This document shows positions 41,467 through 50,737 of a stretch of DNA of 64,000 bases, in pieces. Positions within the stretch are counted from its first letter, which is position 1; each line of letters opens with the position of its first letter. This DNA comes from Gordonibacter massiliensis (ex Traore et al. 2017) (GTDB lineage Bacteria > Actinomycetota > Coriobacteriia > Coriobacteriales > Eggerthellaceae). The DNA is taken from NCBI GenBank assembly GCA_900170005.1, contig LT827128.1, positions 2,662,168 through 2,726,167 on the forward strand. Reading direction: 5' to 3'. Position numbers and translations under genes: made by a program. Under the pieces are notes generated by a model. It was given only the letters and a program-made list of their open reading frames with translations, did not search any database and was not told where the DNA came from.

Positions 41467-43017
41467 ATGACGCGCGTATCCCATAGAGTGAGAGGGCTTG
41501 GTCGCGAACATGTTGCGCAGGTCTTCGACGCTCGCATGCTCTCGTTTGCAACAACGGTCGTTCTCGTGGTTCTGCTCGTGGTGTTCTACGCGGTGATGAT
41601 GGTGAACATGAAGGCGATCTCCGACAGGATCGACGAGATCAACACGCACCCGTACCCGGTGACCGTGGCCGCCGGCGAGGCGGAGACCTATCTGGTGCAG
41701 CTGCGCACCCTGGCCGAGCGCCTTGCCTACGTGAGGACGCCCGAGGCCGTCGACGCCGTGGAGGCCGAGTACGAGAACATCGATCGGGAGATAGCCGAGC
41801 CGCTTGACGTTATCGCCAGCCAATGCAGGTCCACTCCCGAAGCCGCCGCCGCGCTCGTCGCGCGCTATGACGAGTTGAAGGCGGAGCAGCGGCATCTGAT
41901 AGCCCAGTGCCGCGATCCCCTCATCACGGACGCCGGCGTGCAGCACACGGTCGACGAGCAGGTCGATCCTCTGATCGACGGCATGCTGGAGCTCAACGCA
42001 GAGGTTATCGACCACTCGCGCCAGTCGTTCTCGTCGTTGTTCGACCTGGCGGTCAAGGCCTGCACCGAGACGGCGGTGTACGCCAGCGTCCTTATGGCCG
42101 GCGTGCTGGCCGTGCTCGCCATTTTCCTGGTTACCGTCAAGCGCAGGAACGCCGAGCGCGACCGGCTGCAGAAGAATCTCGAGGCCGCCCTCGAAACGGC
42201 GCGTTACGCGAACAAGGCCAAATCCCAGTTCCTCGCCAGCATGTCGCACGACATCCGCACGCCCTGCTCGGCCATCGTGGGATTGACGGAGATAGCGGAA
42301 CGCCACGTAGACGACGTGGAGCGGGTGAGCGAATGCCTATCGAAGATATCGCTTTCATCGCATCATCTGATCAGCCTGATAAACGACGTGCTCGACATGA
42401 GCAAGATCGAAAGCGGGCAGCTCATGCTGAGCGACGAGCCGTTCAGTTTGGAAGAGCTCATTTCCATCATCGACGTGATCGCGCAGCAGCAGGCGCATAC
42501 GAAGCAGCTCTCGTTCGTCGTGGAGGCTGCGAACGTCGCCGGGGTTTACGTGCGCGGCGACGCCCTGCGCGTGCAGCAGGTGCTGCTGAATCTTATCGGC
42601 AACGCCGTGAAGTACACCGAGCCCGGTGGCAGGGTGTGCCTGCGCGTAGACTTGGAAAGGTTGGGTTGCGTTTCGGTCGACCGGGCACGTTGCAGGGAGT
42701 CGATCATGGTCTTGCGCGACGAGCTTCCCACCAGCGGTTTTCCGAATATTCCGTGCGGCGGGCAAGGGTCGTGCGGAATCGTGCTGTACCGGTTCGAGAT
42801 CGAAGACAACGGCATAGGCATGACGGCGGATTTCGTCGGCCGCATATTCGATCCGTTCGAGCGGGAACGCACCGACGAGACGCGCGGCATCGAGGGAACC
42901 GGCCTCGGCATGTCCATCACGAAAAGCATCATCGACCAGATGGGCGGTATCATCGAAGTGAGCAGCGAACGGCATCGCGGCACGAAGTTCACCGTCGAGC
43001 TGCCGTTGCGCCTGTAA
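41467..43017 (+). CDS. Membrane sensor histidine kinase
   Basis: 516 residues from the ATG at 41467 (GGAAGTGG upstream). Two membrane helices (about 27-48 and 212-233) bracket a helical extracellular domain, followed by a dimerisation/phosphoacceptor domain (SMSHDIRTPCSAIVG) and a catalytic ATPase domain with N-box NLIGNAVKYTE, G1 EDNGIGM and G2 GTGLGMSITK. It ends at TAA 43015-43017, after which the same frame continues directly into a receiver domain. It therefore looks like a hybrid kinase cut by one stop codon. Confidence 0.9.
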   Translation: MTRVSHRVRGLGREHVAQVFDARMLSFATTVVLVVLLVVFYAVMMVNMKAISDRIDEINTHPYPVTVAAGEAETYLVQLRTLAERLAYVRTPEAVDAVEAEYENIDREIAEPLDVIASQCRSTPEAAAALVARYDELKAEQRHLIAQCRDPLITDAGVQHTVDEQVDPLIDGMLELNAEVIDHSRQSFSSLFDLAVKACTETAVYASVLMAGVLAVLAIFLVTVKRRNAERDRLQKNLEAALETARYANKAKSQFLASMSHDIRTPCSAIVGLTEIAERHVDDVERVSECLSKISLSSHHLISLINDVLDMSKIESGQLMLSDEPFSLEELISIIDVIAQQQAHTKQLSFVVEAANVAGVYVRGDALRVQQVLLNLIGNAVKYTEPGGRVCLRVDLERLGCVSVDRARCRESIMVLRDELPTSGFPNIPCGGQGSCGIVLYRFEIEDNGIGMTADFVGRIFDPFERERTDETRGIEGTGLGMSITKSIIDQMGGIIEVSSERHRGTKFTVELPLRL

Positions 43018-43038
43018 ACCACCGACGTCGCCACGGCG

Positions 43039-43491
43039 TTGTCGTCCAAAGACGAGCCTCCCGTGCTTCCGAAGCGCGTCGATTTTTCGGGCGCTCGCGT
43101 GCTGCTGGCCGAGGACAACGACATCAACGCCGAGATAGCCTGCGACATCATCGGTCGCACGCGCGCCGAGGTCACGTGGGCGCACGACGGCGCCGAAGCG
43201 GTTAAAGCCGTGCTGGAGGTGCCCGAAGGCTGGTTCGACATCGTGTTCATGGACGTGGAGATGCCGAACATGGACGGATTGGAAGCGTCCCGCGTGTTGC
43301 ACGAGACCTGCGAGCGCGAGGGCCGTGCCCGGCCGGTCATCGTCGCCATGACGGCGAACGCCTACGTGGAGGACCGGACGCGCGCCTTCGAAGCCGGCAT
43401 GGACGACTACGTGGTGAAGCCCTTCGGGTTCGCCGACCTGTGCGACGTGATGGACGCGCATGTGCCCGCACGCACCGTGTCGAGTACGTAG
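43039..43491 (+). CDS. Receiver domain separated from the kinase by a stop codon
   Basis: About 150 residues of a response-regulator receiver domain: LLAEDNDINAEIACDII, phosphoacceptor region FMDVEMPNMDG, MTANAY and VVKPF. The frame is the same as the kinase before it and runs on from the TAA at 43015. No ATG lies ahead of the domain; the first possible start is TTG at 43039 without a ribosome site. Either it is translated by readthrough or from a weak start, or the stop is a recent mutation (CAA to TAA would restore a hybrid kinase). Confidence 0.65.
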   Translation: MSSKDEPPVLPKRVDFSGARVLLAEDNDINAEIACDIIGRTRAEVTWAHDGAEAVKAVLEVPEGWFDIVFMDVEMPNMDGLEASRVLHETCEREGRARPVIVAMTANAYVEDRTRAFEAGMDDYVVKPFGFADLCDVMDAHVPARTVSST

Positions 43492-43585
43492 CGCCCGGTG
43501 AACGAGCAGGCAAAGCGCGCCGCAGCTTTGGTATGATGGTCGTGTTGAACGGAAAGGCTGCAAACGCGTTGAAAGGAGCGGGGCG

Positions 43586-43963
43586 ATGATAGCTAGGCTT
43601 TCGCGCATCGTGCCGCTGCTCATCGTTTTGGCCGTGGTCGCGGCCATCGTGTACTTGGTGGCGGCATGGCGCTACTCGCCCAACCGCGGCAAAGAGATAC
43701 TCATCAAGGCCTTCACCTGGCTGACGGGGATTCTCTCGGGCGTTTTCGCGCTGGTGAGCCTGTACGCGCTTCTCGACGGCAACGAGCTCATACTCGACTT
43801 GGGGCTGAGCTTTCTCGTCGCCGCGCTCATCGGCCTGGCGATCACGCGCATCTGCCGCGCCGTGTTCGTGCGGAACCACCCTGGCTGGAAGAAGAAGCCC
43901 ATGAAAACGACGCGGCCGGACGACCACCCCCGGCGCCCGTTCACCCCGCCGTGGAAAAGGTAA
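43586..43963 (+). CDS. Small membrane protein of unknown function
   Basis: 125 residues with three helices (about 7-27, 42-62, 70-90) and a basic, proline-rich tail (KKKPMKTTRPDDHPRRP). AAAGGAG precedes the ATG. No motif I recognise. It stands alone between the receiver and an intergenic repeat. Confidence 0.75.
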   Translation: MIARLSRIVPLLIVLAVVAAIVYLVAAWRYSPNRGKEILIKAFTWLTGILSGVFALVSLYALLDGNELILDLGLSFLVAALIGLAITRICRAVFVRNHPGWKKKPMKTTRPDDHPRRPFTPPWKR

Positions 43964-44034
43964 GACACCCGAGAGGGACAGGCCCTTTTCCGAGATAATC
44001 CCACCCTATGAGGCTTGGATCCACGAAAACCCCG

Positions 44035-44137
44035 TAGGGGCGATCTCCAGATCGCCCGTTCCGGCGTCAGCCGTAAAACCAACCGAGGGCTGCGTTCTCG
44101 CGCTTCGCACGAGCGGGCGCTCTGGAAAGCGCCCCTA
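44035..44137. repeat. Pair of inverted 24-bp palindromic repeats
   Basis: TAGGGGCGATCTCCAGATCG plus CCCG (44035-44058) and its inverted relative at 44114-44137 match at 21 of 24 positions. Each is itself nearly palindromic. They sit in a 455-base gap that otherwise contains only a tRNA and its terminator. This resembles a REP/BIME-like intergenic family. Confidence 0.7.
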
Positions 44138-44223
44138 TGAAAGTCGCGCGAGGGTGCGAGCTTTCTCAAAAGGGGACGATCCCTCTTTTGGTGCGCGTGC
44201 CTACAACCCGGCGGTGGCTCCTG

Positions 44224-44250
44224 AAAAAGAAAACATCCCCGGTGGGGATG
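44224..44250 (-). terminator. Rho-independent terminator after tRNA-Ser (GCT)
   Basis: Minus-strand stem CATCCCC / GGGGATG, loop ACC, then TTTTCTTTTT. Confidence 0.9.
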
Positions 44251-44265
44251 TAGATGACAAATAGG

Positions 44266-44356
44266 TGGCGGAGAAGCAGGGATTCGAACCCTGGATACCC
44301 TTGTGGGGTATACTCACTTAGCAGGCGAGCACCTTCGGCCTCTCGGTCACTTCTCC
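44266..44356 (-). tRNA. tRNA-Ser (GCT)
   Basis: 91 bases with acceptor GGAGAAG / CTTCTCC, anticodon stem CTCGC / GTGAG with loop CTGCTAA (anticodon GCT), a long variable arm (ATACCCCACAAGGGTAT), T-arm GGGTTCGAATCCC and encoded CCA. Confidence 0.96.
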
Positions 44357-44418
44357 GCTATAATAGGTGCGATTCGCTATGATACCGTGACCACCTCGAA
44401 CTTGCAAGGAGATTGACC

Positions 44419-46440
44419 GTGCAAATCACGAGTGATCCTCATAATGCCGCTGTCGCGCCCGTCCGGCGCTTCCTTGCGACCCGCGTCGCGCTGATTCTCG
44501 CTGCGGCGGTTCTTGCGGCGGTTGCGCTGTTGGCCGTATCGCCCTCGTCGGCGTTCGCCAAATCGTACGACATGACGAAGGTGGACATAACCGCCCAGGC
44601 CGAGACAGACGGTTCGCTGCATGCGGTGGAGCAGCGCACGTTTGACTTCAACGGCGACTTCACAGCCGTGTGGTGGACGTTCAGCGGGCTGCCTGCGAAC
44701 GCCGAGCTCAAGGTGAACTCCATGCGCATGGCCCAGGTGGACGCAAGCGGCAACGTGACGGGGGAGTGGGAGACGCTGCCCAGCGTGCCGTTCGTGCTGA
44801 GCTGGCGCGATTCCGGCGGGCCCGGCACCGACGCGTACTCCGTCGACCTGCCGAAGAACACGGTGTACGCCTTCTTCAACGTGTCGGACGAGAAGGCGGT
44901 GATAGAGCTGGACTACACCGTGGTCAACGGCGTGCAGGCGTACAAGGACGTGGGCGAGGTGACTTGGAAATACGTTGCCGACCAGTGGGAGGAGGCGTCC
45001 GAGAACGTCACAATGACGCTGGCGCTGCCGGTTCCGCAGGGAGCGGACGTGGTGCCCGGCGAGAACGTGCGCGCTTGGGGGCACGGTCCGCTTGACGGAT
45101 CGCTTTCCATCAACGCCGACGGCAGCATCACGTACACGGTGCCCCGGGTGAACGCCGGGCAATACGCCGAGGCGCGCGTCGTGTTCCCTGTGGAGTGGCT
45201 CACGAACCTTTCGCCCGAAGCCGCGAAGCTCCATTCGAACGTAACCCATCTCGACCAGGTGCTCACCGAAGAAGCGGCCTGGGCCGACAAGGCCAACCGC
45301 GATCGCGTGCTGTCGCTGGCCTTCATCATAGGGTGCGGCGTGGTGTGCGTGCTGCTCATCGCATGGGCGCTGTGGTCCTACTTCAGGTTCGGCAAAGAGC
45401 ACGAGCCCGATTTCACCGAAGAGTATTGGCGCGACGTGCCCGATCCGAGCGTGCATCCCGCCGTTATCGGGCGGTTGTGGCGTTGGGATCGCGAAAGCCA
45501 AGACGACTTCACGGCCACGCTCATGCACCTATCGCACGTGGGGGCCATCCGCATCGACCGCGGCAGCTACGAGAAGCCCAAGAAGTTCGGCGGCACGGAA
45601 ACGGTGGAGGACTACTACCTCACGCGCATGCCTGCCGTGGCCGATACGATGACGAACCCCATAGACACCCAGACGCTCGGACTGCTGTTCGGCACGATAG
45701 CCGGCGGACGCGATTCGCTGTGGTTCGGCACCATCCAGCAGTACGGCAAAGACCACCCCGACGACTTCGTCAGCTCCATGAAAGGATGGCAGGGCATCCT
45801 GTCGGCCGAAACCAACCGTTGCGATTTCTTCGAGGCCAAGGGCAAACGCTACCAAGGGTATCTCGTGGCCCTCGCCATCGTGGTGGCGCTGGCGGGCGTG
45901 GGCATCGGCGTTATGACGGAGAACTTCATCCCGCTCGTGTTCATGCTGCCCACGGCTATCGCGCTGGGTGTGATAGGCAACTACATGCCGCGCCGCAGCG
46001 TGGCGGGCAACAACCTGGTGGCGAAGTGCAAGGCGTTGCGCAATTGGCTGCGCGACTTCTCGTCGCTCGACGAACGTCCGCCCACCGACGTGAAGGTGTG
46101 GGGCGAGTTCATGGTGTACGCCTACGTGTTCGGCATTGCGAAGCAGGTCATGCACGAGTTGCAGACGCGGGTGCCCGAGCTGTTCGAGCCCGATGCGGGT
46201 ATGGCGTACGGCTACGGTTACGTGCCGTGGTGGTTCTGGTACGCGCCCACGCACGGCGCCAGCGGCGCGATCATGCCCTCGGCGAGCGACCTGTTGAACA
46301 CATCCGTGACGAACACCATGAACACCGCGCAGGCTGCGATCTCCGGTGCGAGCGGCAACTTCTCGAGCGGCGGCGGCTTCGGCGGCGGCTTCTCCGGCGG
46401 CGGAGGCGGCGGCTTCGGCGGAGGCGGCGGCGCGCGATAA
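44419..46440 (+). CDS. DUF2207 family membrane protein
   Basis: 673 residues from a GTG with AAGGAG seven bases upstream. Signal-like helix (about 18-45), a DUF2207 beta-domain outside (about 48-290), then a helix (about 295-315), a cytoplasmic domain, two more helices (about 480-525) and a glycine-rich tail (GGGFGGGFSGGGGGGFGGG). DUF2207 proteins are of unknown function and often pair with LemA, encoded 3.7 kb upstream. The Gly tail is typical of the family. Confidence 0.88.
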   Translation: MQITSDPHNAAVAPVRRFLATRVALILAAAVLAAVALLAVSPSSAFAKSYDMTKVDITAQAETDGSLHAVEQRTFDFNGDFTAVWWTFSGLPANAELKVNSMRMAQVDASGNVTGEWETLPSVPFVLSWRDSGGPGTDAYSVDLPKNTVYAFFNVSDEKAVIELDYTVVNGVQAYKDVGEVTWKYVADQWEEASENVTMTLALPVPQGADVVPGENVRAWGHGPLDGSLSINADGSITYTVPRVNAGQYAEARVVFPVEWLTNLSPEAAKLHSNVTHLDQVLTEEAAWADKANRDRVLSLAFIIGCGVVCVLLIAWALWSYFRFGKEHEPDFTEEYWRDVPDPSVHPAVIGRLWRWDRESQDDFTATLMHLSHVGAIRIDRGSYEKPKKFGGTETVEDYYLTRMPAVADTMTNPIDTQTLGLLFGTIAGGRDSLWFGTIQQYGKDHPDDFVSSMKGWQGILSAETNRCDFFEAKGKRYQGYLVALAIVVALAGVGIGVMTENFIPLVFMLPTAIALGVIGNYMPRRSVAGNNLVAKCKALRNWLRDFSSLDERPPTDVKVWGEFMVYAYVFGIAKQVMHELQTRVPELFEPDAGMAYGYGYVPWWFWYAPTHGASGAIMPSASDLLNTSVTNTMNTAQAAISGASGNFSSGGGFGGGFSGGGGGGFGGGGGAR

Positions 46441-46449
46441 GGAAATGAT

Positions 46450-47037
46450 GTGGCCCGACCGAGAAAAGACCAGCAAGAGCCAAGTGCCAAAGAGCGCCTA
46501 TCAGATGCGTTTTGGGACATGCTCGAGCGCATGCCGTATTCGAAGATCACGGTGGCCGCGCTCTCGGCGCGGGCGGGTGTGAACCATAATACTTTCTATC
46601 GGCATTTCGGCTGCATCGACGACATGGCGAAAGAGCTCTTCGACGAGAACATGCTTCCCGAACTGCCCGAGAAGATACTGCCTCTGTTTCTCCAAGGAGA
46701 GGTGGGACAAGGTGCGGACCTTTTCGATGCCGATATCAGATTTCGTTTCGAGAGAGCTCGGCTTTTTGCCTGTAGCGACTCAGTGCAGTTGAACGTCATT
46801 CTGAAGGAGTCGCTTACCAATCTGTGGCTCAACATGGTCGGTCTTGTCGAAGACGACTTGACGCAGAGCGACCGGGACAAGATCTCGTTCATCTTCGGGG
46901 GCTTGGTGTCTCTTCTGGGCGCCAGCAAAGAGCCTTTCAAGCCTGAACGGCTGATGAGCATTGCAGAGAGCTCTCTCGGACGAGGCATCTTCGAAACCCT
47001 CGCGGAGCTTGCTTCGAGAAGGTTCGTCGCAAACTAG
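46450..47037 (+). CDS. TetR/AcrR family transcriptional regulator
   Basis: 195 residues from a GTG (AAGGAAA upstream). HTH region: KERLSDAFWDMLERMPYSKI, then VAALSARAGVNHNTFYRHFG. C-terminal domain without recognisable family. It precedes the SDR gene in the same direction by about 100 bases and may regulate it. Base composition is a little lower in GC than its surroundings. Confidence 0.88.
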   Translation: MARPRKDQQEPSAKERLSDAFWDMLERMPYSKITVAALSARAGVNHNTFYRHFGCIDDMAKELFDENMLPELPEKILPLFLQGEVGQGADLFDADIRFRFERARLFACSDSVQLNVILKESLTNLWLNMVGLVEDDLTQSDRDKISFIFGGLVSLLGASKEPFKPERLMSIAESSLGRGIFETLAELASRRFVAN

Positions 47038-47139
47038 ACGATATCGAAAGACTCTCTCTTTAACTATATTACGTGTCTATTTACCATGGAGGCACAGGAC
47101 GTACCAACATGCAACTCCATGAAAGGACGCGTGATCACC

Positions 47140-48420
47140 ATGGCTGCATCTCTATTCTCCATTCCCGAGCCGAAGCCCTTCGACCAGCTTCTCTCCCTTA
47201 AAGGTAAAACCGCTATCGTCACGGGCGGAGGCAGGGGCATTGGCAAGCAGGTCGTTCGCCGCTTCGCAGAGGCGGGAGCAAACGTTGTATTCTGCGCTCG
47301 CCATGCAGACCAGCTCGATGCCGTGAAGCGAGAATTCGAGAGTTTGGGCTTGCCCGGCGCGTTGCTCCCCGTGACGGCCGACGTGAGCAGTTCCGCCGAC
47401 CGACTGAAGCTGATCGACGCCGCCAAAGCCGAGTTCGGGGGCATCGACATCCTTGTCAACTGCGCCGCTATCTACCCTCCCGGTCCTGCGATGGGCGTGA
47501 CCGAAAAAGTTTGGGACGACATGCACGACATCGACACCAAGGGTGCGTTTTTCCTATCGCAGAGCGCGGCCGCAGAGATGATCTCCCAAGGAAGGGGCGG
47601 GCGTATCATCAACTTCCTGTCCACCGCCTTCATGAACGCGGCTCCTGCATTCGCTGCATATGCCATCGCCAAGGCTGGCCTGTGGGAAGCGACGCGCGTC
47701 ATGTCCAAAGAGCTTGCGCCGCATCGGATCACCGTGAACGCGGTAACGCCGGGCGCCACCTTGACCGAGGAGAAGGCGGCCGCTCTGGCCAGCGGAAACA
47801 TTCCTGACGATCTTGGGGTGGACGTTGGCGAGGATCTGCAGGAGCACCTGTCTCATTTGGCTGAGAGCGGCGGCGTGGCTTCCATGATGAAGCAGATGAT
47901 TCCCATGGGCAGGCCAGGGCTGCCGGACGACTTGGCGAAGTCGGTGTTGTTCCTAGCCTCCGACATGGGCGAGTACGTCACAGGCCAGAACATCGAGACG
48001 TGTGGTGGTCAGAAGGATAACAGCGCGATCGACCTTTCGGGCATCGGCGCGGGCGCGCAGCCTCAAAGCGCGGCGCCTGAACAAGCTGCGGTCGATCCGT
48101 CGGATTCGACCGAGCCCGACTCTGGGCTCGATGGTATGTACACTGCCACGGTCAACACCCCCATGGGCGCGCAGCAGATAGAGATCGACTTGAAAACCGA
48201 CGGCACCGCGCTTTCGGGAACCATGGTGTTCATGGGCAAGAAGCTCGACATCCAAGAGGGTGTTGCCACTCAGGCAGGCTTTTCCTACAAGATAGTCGTT
48301 AAGGCGATGCTCAAGAAGATGGAGGCGAAGGTTCACGGCACGCGCGAAGGTGACGCCATCAAGGGAGCCGTGCAAAGCCCCATGGGCACGTTCGACCTCG
48401 AAGGAAAACGCGTGGGTTAG
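47140..48420 (+). CDS. SDR oxidoreductase with C-terminal beta-domain
   Basis: 426 residues from ATG 47140. N-terminal short-chain dehydrogenase (about 1-280): TGGGRGIGKQVVRRFAEAG, NCAAIYPP, and the catalytic YxxxK as YAIAK, with C-terminal LASDMGEYVTGQNIETCGG. A linker rich in Ala/Ser/Pro/Asp leads to a beta-rich domain of about 100 residues (MYTATVNTPMGAQQIEIDL onward) unlike any standard SDR part. The reaction is NAD(P)-dependent oxidation or reduction of an alcohol or ketone; substrate unknown. Earlier in-frame starts (GTG 47131, ATG 47119, ATG 47086) are possible. A terminator follows at 48480. Confidence 0.85.
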   Translation: MAASLFSIPEPKPFDQLLSLKGKTAIVTGGGRGIGKQVVRRFAEAGANVVFCARHADQLDAVKREFESLGLPGALLPVTADVSSSADRLKLIDAAKAEFGGIDILVNCAAIYPPGPAMGVTEKVWDDMHDIDTKGAFFLSQSAAAEMISQGRGGRIINFLSTAFMNAAPAFAAYAIAKAGLWEATRVMSKELAPHRITVNAVTPGATLTEEKAAALASGNIPDDLGVDVGEDLQEHLSHLAESGGVASMMKQMIPMGRPGLPDDLAKSVLFLASDMGEYVTGQNIETCGGQKDNSAIDLSGIGAGAQPQSAAPEQAAVDPSDSTEPDSGLDGMYTATVNTPMGAQQIEIDLKTDGTALSGTMVFMGKKLDIQEGVATQAGFSYKIVVKAMLKKMEAKVHGTREGDAIKGAVQSPMGTFDLEGKRVG

Positions 48421-48479
48421 CGCCATTGGGTTTGCGATAGAATGCGTGGCTGTTCCGCAAACGCCTGCAATCAGAATGC

Positions 48480-48506
48480 AAAGAGCCCCGGACTTCGGGG
48501 CTCTTT
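48480..48506. terminator. Bidirectional terminator between SDR gene and tRNA-Leu
   Basis: 10-bp perfect stem AAAGAGCCCC / GGGGCTCTTT with loop GGACTTC. T-tracts on both sides serve both the SDR gene and the minus-strand tRNA. Confidence 0.88.
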
Positions 48507-48516
48507 CAATTTCAAA

Positions 48517-48603
48517 TGGTGCGGGTGAAAGGACTTGAACCTTCATGGGGTTGCCCCCATACGGACCTGAACCGTACGCGTCTGCCAATTCCGCCACACC
48601 CGC
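48517..48603 (-). tRNA. tRNA-Leu (CAG)
   Basis: 87 bases with acceptor GCGGGTG / CACCCGC, anticodon loop TTCAGGT (anticodon CAG), a long variable arm (TGGGGGCAACCCCA), T-arm GGTTCAAGTCC and encoded CCA. Confidence 0.96.
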
Positions 48604-48730
48604 ACAACGCGGCTTCTTATCGAAGCGGTTGAATATGATACCTTAGTCCACCGTTTGTGACAAGAAGAATTTTGCATGACGCCCGTAGCGGCGCATTTCG
48701 CACGATCTTGCGCCGACCAGGGTGTCTGGT

Positions 48731-49312
48731 TTATTCGACATCGTTTTCCAGCTCCTTCACGACCCGTGCGGGCACGCCCGCCACCACGCAGTTGTCCGGC
48801 ACGTCCTTGGTCACCACGGCCCCGGCGGCCACAACGACGTTGCTGCCGATGGTCACCCCGGGCAGGATGGTGCAGTTGCCGCCGATCCACACGTCGTCGC
48901 CGATGGTCACGGGCTCTCCCTTCGCCAGTTTCCGACGGCGACCCGCCGGAGATAGCGGGTGCCCTACCGACGTGATGAGCGTGTTCGGGCCGATCATGCA
49001 GAAGTCGCCTATCCTCACCGGCGCGATGTCTAGGATAGTAACGTTGTAGTTGGCCAGGAAGTCCTCGCCCACGTGGATGTTCTTGCCGCTGTCGCAGTTG
49101 AAGCCCGGCAGCACGTTGGCCACCTCGCCCACGGAGCCGAACAGCTCCTTGACGATGGCGTAGTGCCCCTCGTAGTCGTTGGGGTCGAGCGCGCGCAGCC
49201 GGGCGCATTGGGCGGCGGCGTGTTTCTTGCGCGCATCGACCTCGGGATCGAGCACGCAGAACTCGAGCCCCGCATCCAGCTTCTCCAGTTCGGTCAGACG
49301 TTCAGCGTTCAT
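48731..49312 (-). CDS. Maltose/galactoside O-acetyltransferase family protein
   Basis: 193 residues. N-terminal Mac-type helical segment followed by left-handed beta-helix hexapeptide repeats (IGDDVWIGGNCTILPGVTIG, VVVAAGAVVTKDVPDNCVVA). The catalytic His is in TSVGHPLSP. It transfers acetyl from acetyl-CoA to a sugar or similar acceptor in the cytoplasm; the true acceptor is unknown. The ATG has AAAGGAA ahead. It lies 19 bases after an MFS efflux gene in the same operon. Confidence 0.92.
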   Translation of the reverse strand: MNAERLTELEKLDAGLEFCVLDPEVDARKKHAAAQCARLRALDPNDYEGHYAIVKELFGSVGEVANVLPGFNCDSGKNIHVGEDFLANYNVTILDIAPVRIGDFCMIGPNTLITSVGHPLSPAGRRRKLAKGEPVTIGDDVWIGGNCTILPGVTIGSNVVVAAGAVVTKDVPDNCVVAGVPARVVKELENDVE

Positions 49313-49331
49313 GGCATTCCTTTCGTTCGCG

Positions 49332-50597
49332 TTACGAGCGCGCGCCTTCCGGCGATGCGTCCCGTTCTTTCGGGGTCGAGGTCGCTGCCAGCTTGATGCG
49401 AAGCAGCGCGGCCGCTCCGCATGCCGCCGCAGCCAGTGCCGCTCCCACCGGCCCCAACCAGGCGTAGCCGCCGACGCCGGCCAGCGCAGTGCCGCCCACG
49501 AGCGAGCCGACCGTGATGCCGATGTTGTAGAACGTCGGGTTCAGCGAGGACGCGAAGTTGAGCGCCTGCGGGAAGCTTTCCTCGGCAACCTCCATGAACA
49601 GCACCTGTACCTGGGAGTTGTGCAGCGCGGTGACGTAGGCGAGCGCCAGGCAGTTGGCCATGCCGAGCACAGGGCCCGCCTCGGTGCTGAAGGGGAGCGC
49701 CAGCAAGAGCGCGGCCAGCGCACCGTACACGAACGGCAGCGCGCGCTGGCCCCAGCGATCCGCGACGACGCCCGCCGACAGGTTCGAGAGGATGGCCATC
49801 GCACCGTAGGCGGAAAGCGCCAGGGGTAAGGCCGCCTCCGGCACGCCAACCACCTGCACGAGCAAGGGGTTCAGATAGGTGTAGTAGACGTAGAGCCCCG
49901 CCATGGAAAGCAGGATCTGCAGGGCGTTCAGCACGGTGCGCGGGTCCTTGAGCACCGCCAGCTGCGAAAGCAGGAAGGCCGTACCGCCTTTGGAGCCGGG
50001 CACAGCGTCGTGGGCTCCCTCCTCTTCCCCTCCTTCGCGCGGGAGCACCGCCGCCAGCACGCCCGTCACCACAACCAGCAGCGCGCTGATCGCCCAGAAC
50101 GCCGCATGCCATCCCGCGATCTGCGTGATGGCGGTCCCCAGCGGAACGCCCAGAACAGAGGCCACGCTGAACCCCGCGAAGATCACCGCGATCACCTTGG
50201 GGCGCATTGCTGGTGCGGCGATGTCCTTCACGAAGGTCATCGACACCGTGCACGCGGCCCCCGACACGCTGGCCGCCAGAACCCGCGCGACCAGCATCAC
50301 CTCGTACGACGGCGCGAGGGCCGCCGCCACGTTGCCGACGATGAACACCGCGCACAGGGCCATGAGCAAGCGGAACTTCCGCACGCGGGCGGTCGCCAGC
50401 GCCAGCACGGGCGTGCAGACGGCGTACACGCCCGCGAACACCCCCACCAGGTTGCCCACGAGCGTGATCTCCACCGCAAGCGATCCCGCGATCTCGGGCA
50501 GGATGCCCACGACGATGAACTCGCTGCAGCCCAGCGCAAAGCTCAAGGCCACCAGCGCCACTACCGGGATCGAGAGAATGCCGCGTTTCGTTTCCAT
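49332..50597 (-). CDS. MFS transporter (AraJ/DHA1-like efflux)
   Basis: 421 residues, 12 helices. N-terminal FALGCSEFIVVGILPEIAGS and the loop ATARVRKFRLL match DHA1-type sugar/drug efflux proteins such as AraJ and the NarK-unrelated SotB group. TAAGGAG precedes the ATG. Co-transcribed with the acetyltransferase downstream, and divergent from an AraC regulator, which suggests detoxification of a sugar-like or small compound by acetylation and export. Confidence 0.88.
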   Translation of the reverse strand: METKRGILSIPVVALVALSFALGCSEFIVVGILPEIAGSLAVEITLVGNLVGVFAGVYAVCTPVLALATARVRKFRLLMALCAVFIVGNVAAALAPSYEVMLVARVLAASVSGAACTVSMTFVKDIAAPAMRPKVIAVIFAGFSVASVLGVPLGTAITQIAGWHAAFWAISALLVVVTGVLAAVLPREGGEEEGAHDAVPGSKGGTAFLLSQLAVLKDPRTVLNALQILLSMAGLYVYYTYLNPLLVQVVGVPEAALPLALSAYGAMAILSNLSAGVVADRWGQRALPFVYGALAALLLALPFSTEAGPVLGMANCLALAYVTALHNSQVQVLFMEVAEESFPQALNFASSLNPTFYNIGITVGSLVGGTALAGVGGYAWLGPVGAALAAAACGAAALLRIKLAATSTPKERDASPEGARS

Positions 50598-50737
50598 GCT
50601 GCCTGCTCCTTAAACTGTCGATTCGGCCACCTATGGTATGCTTCGCCCTGTTCGAAGACAGCGCTAAAAGTTCAGGTGCTGGTGGCTATTCGTAAGGCGG
50701 CGCACCCGCGGATTTCGAAAAGGGAGGGAGCACGCTC

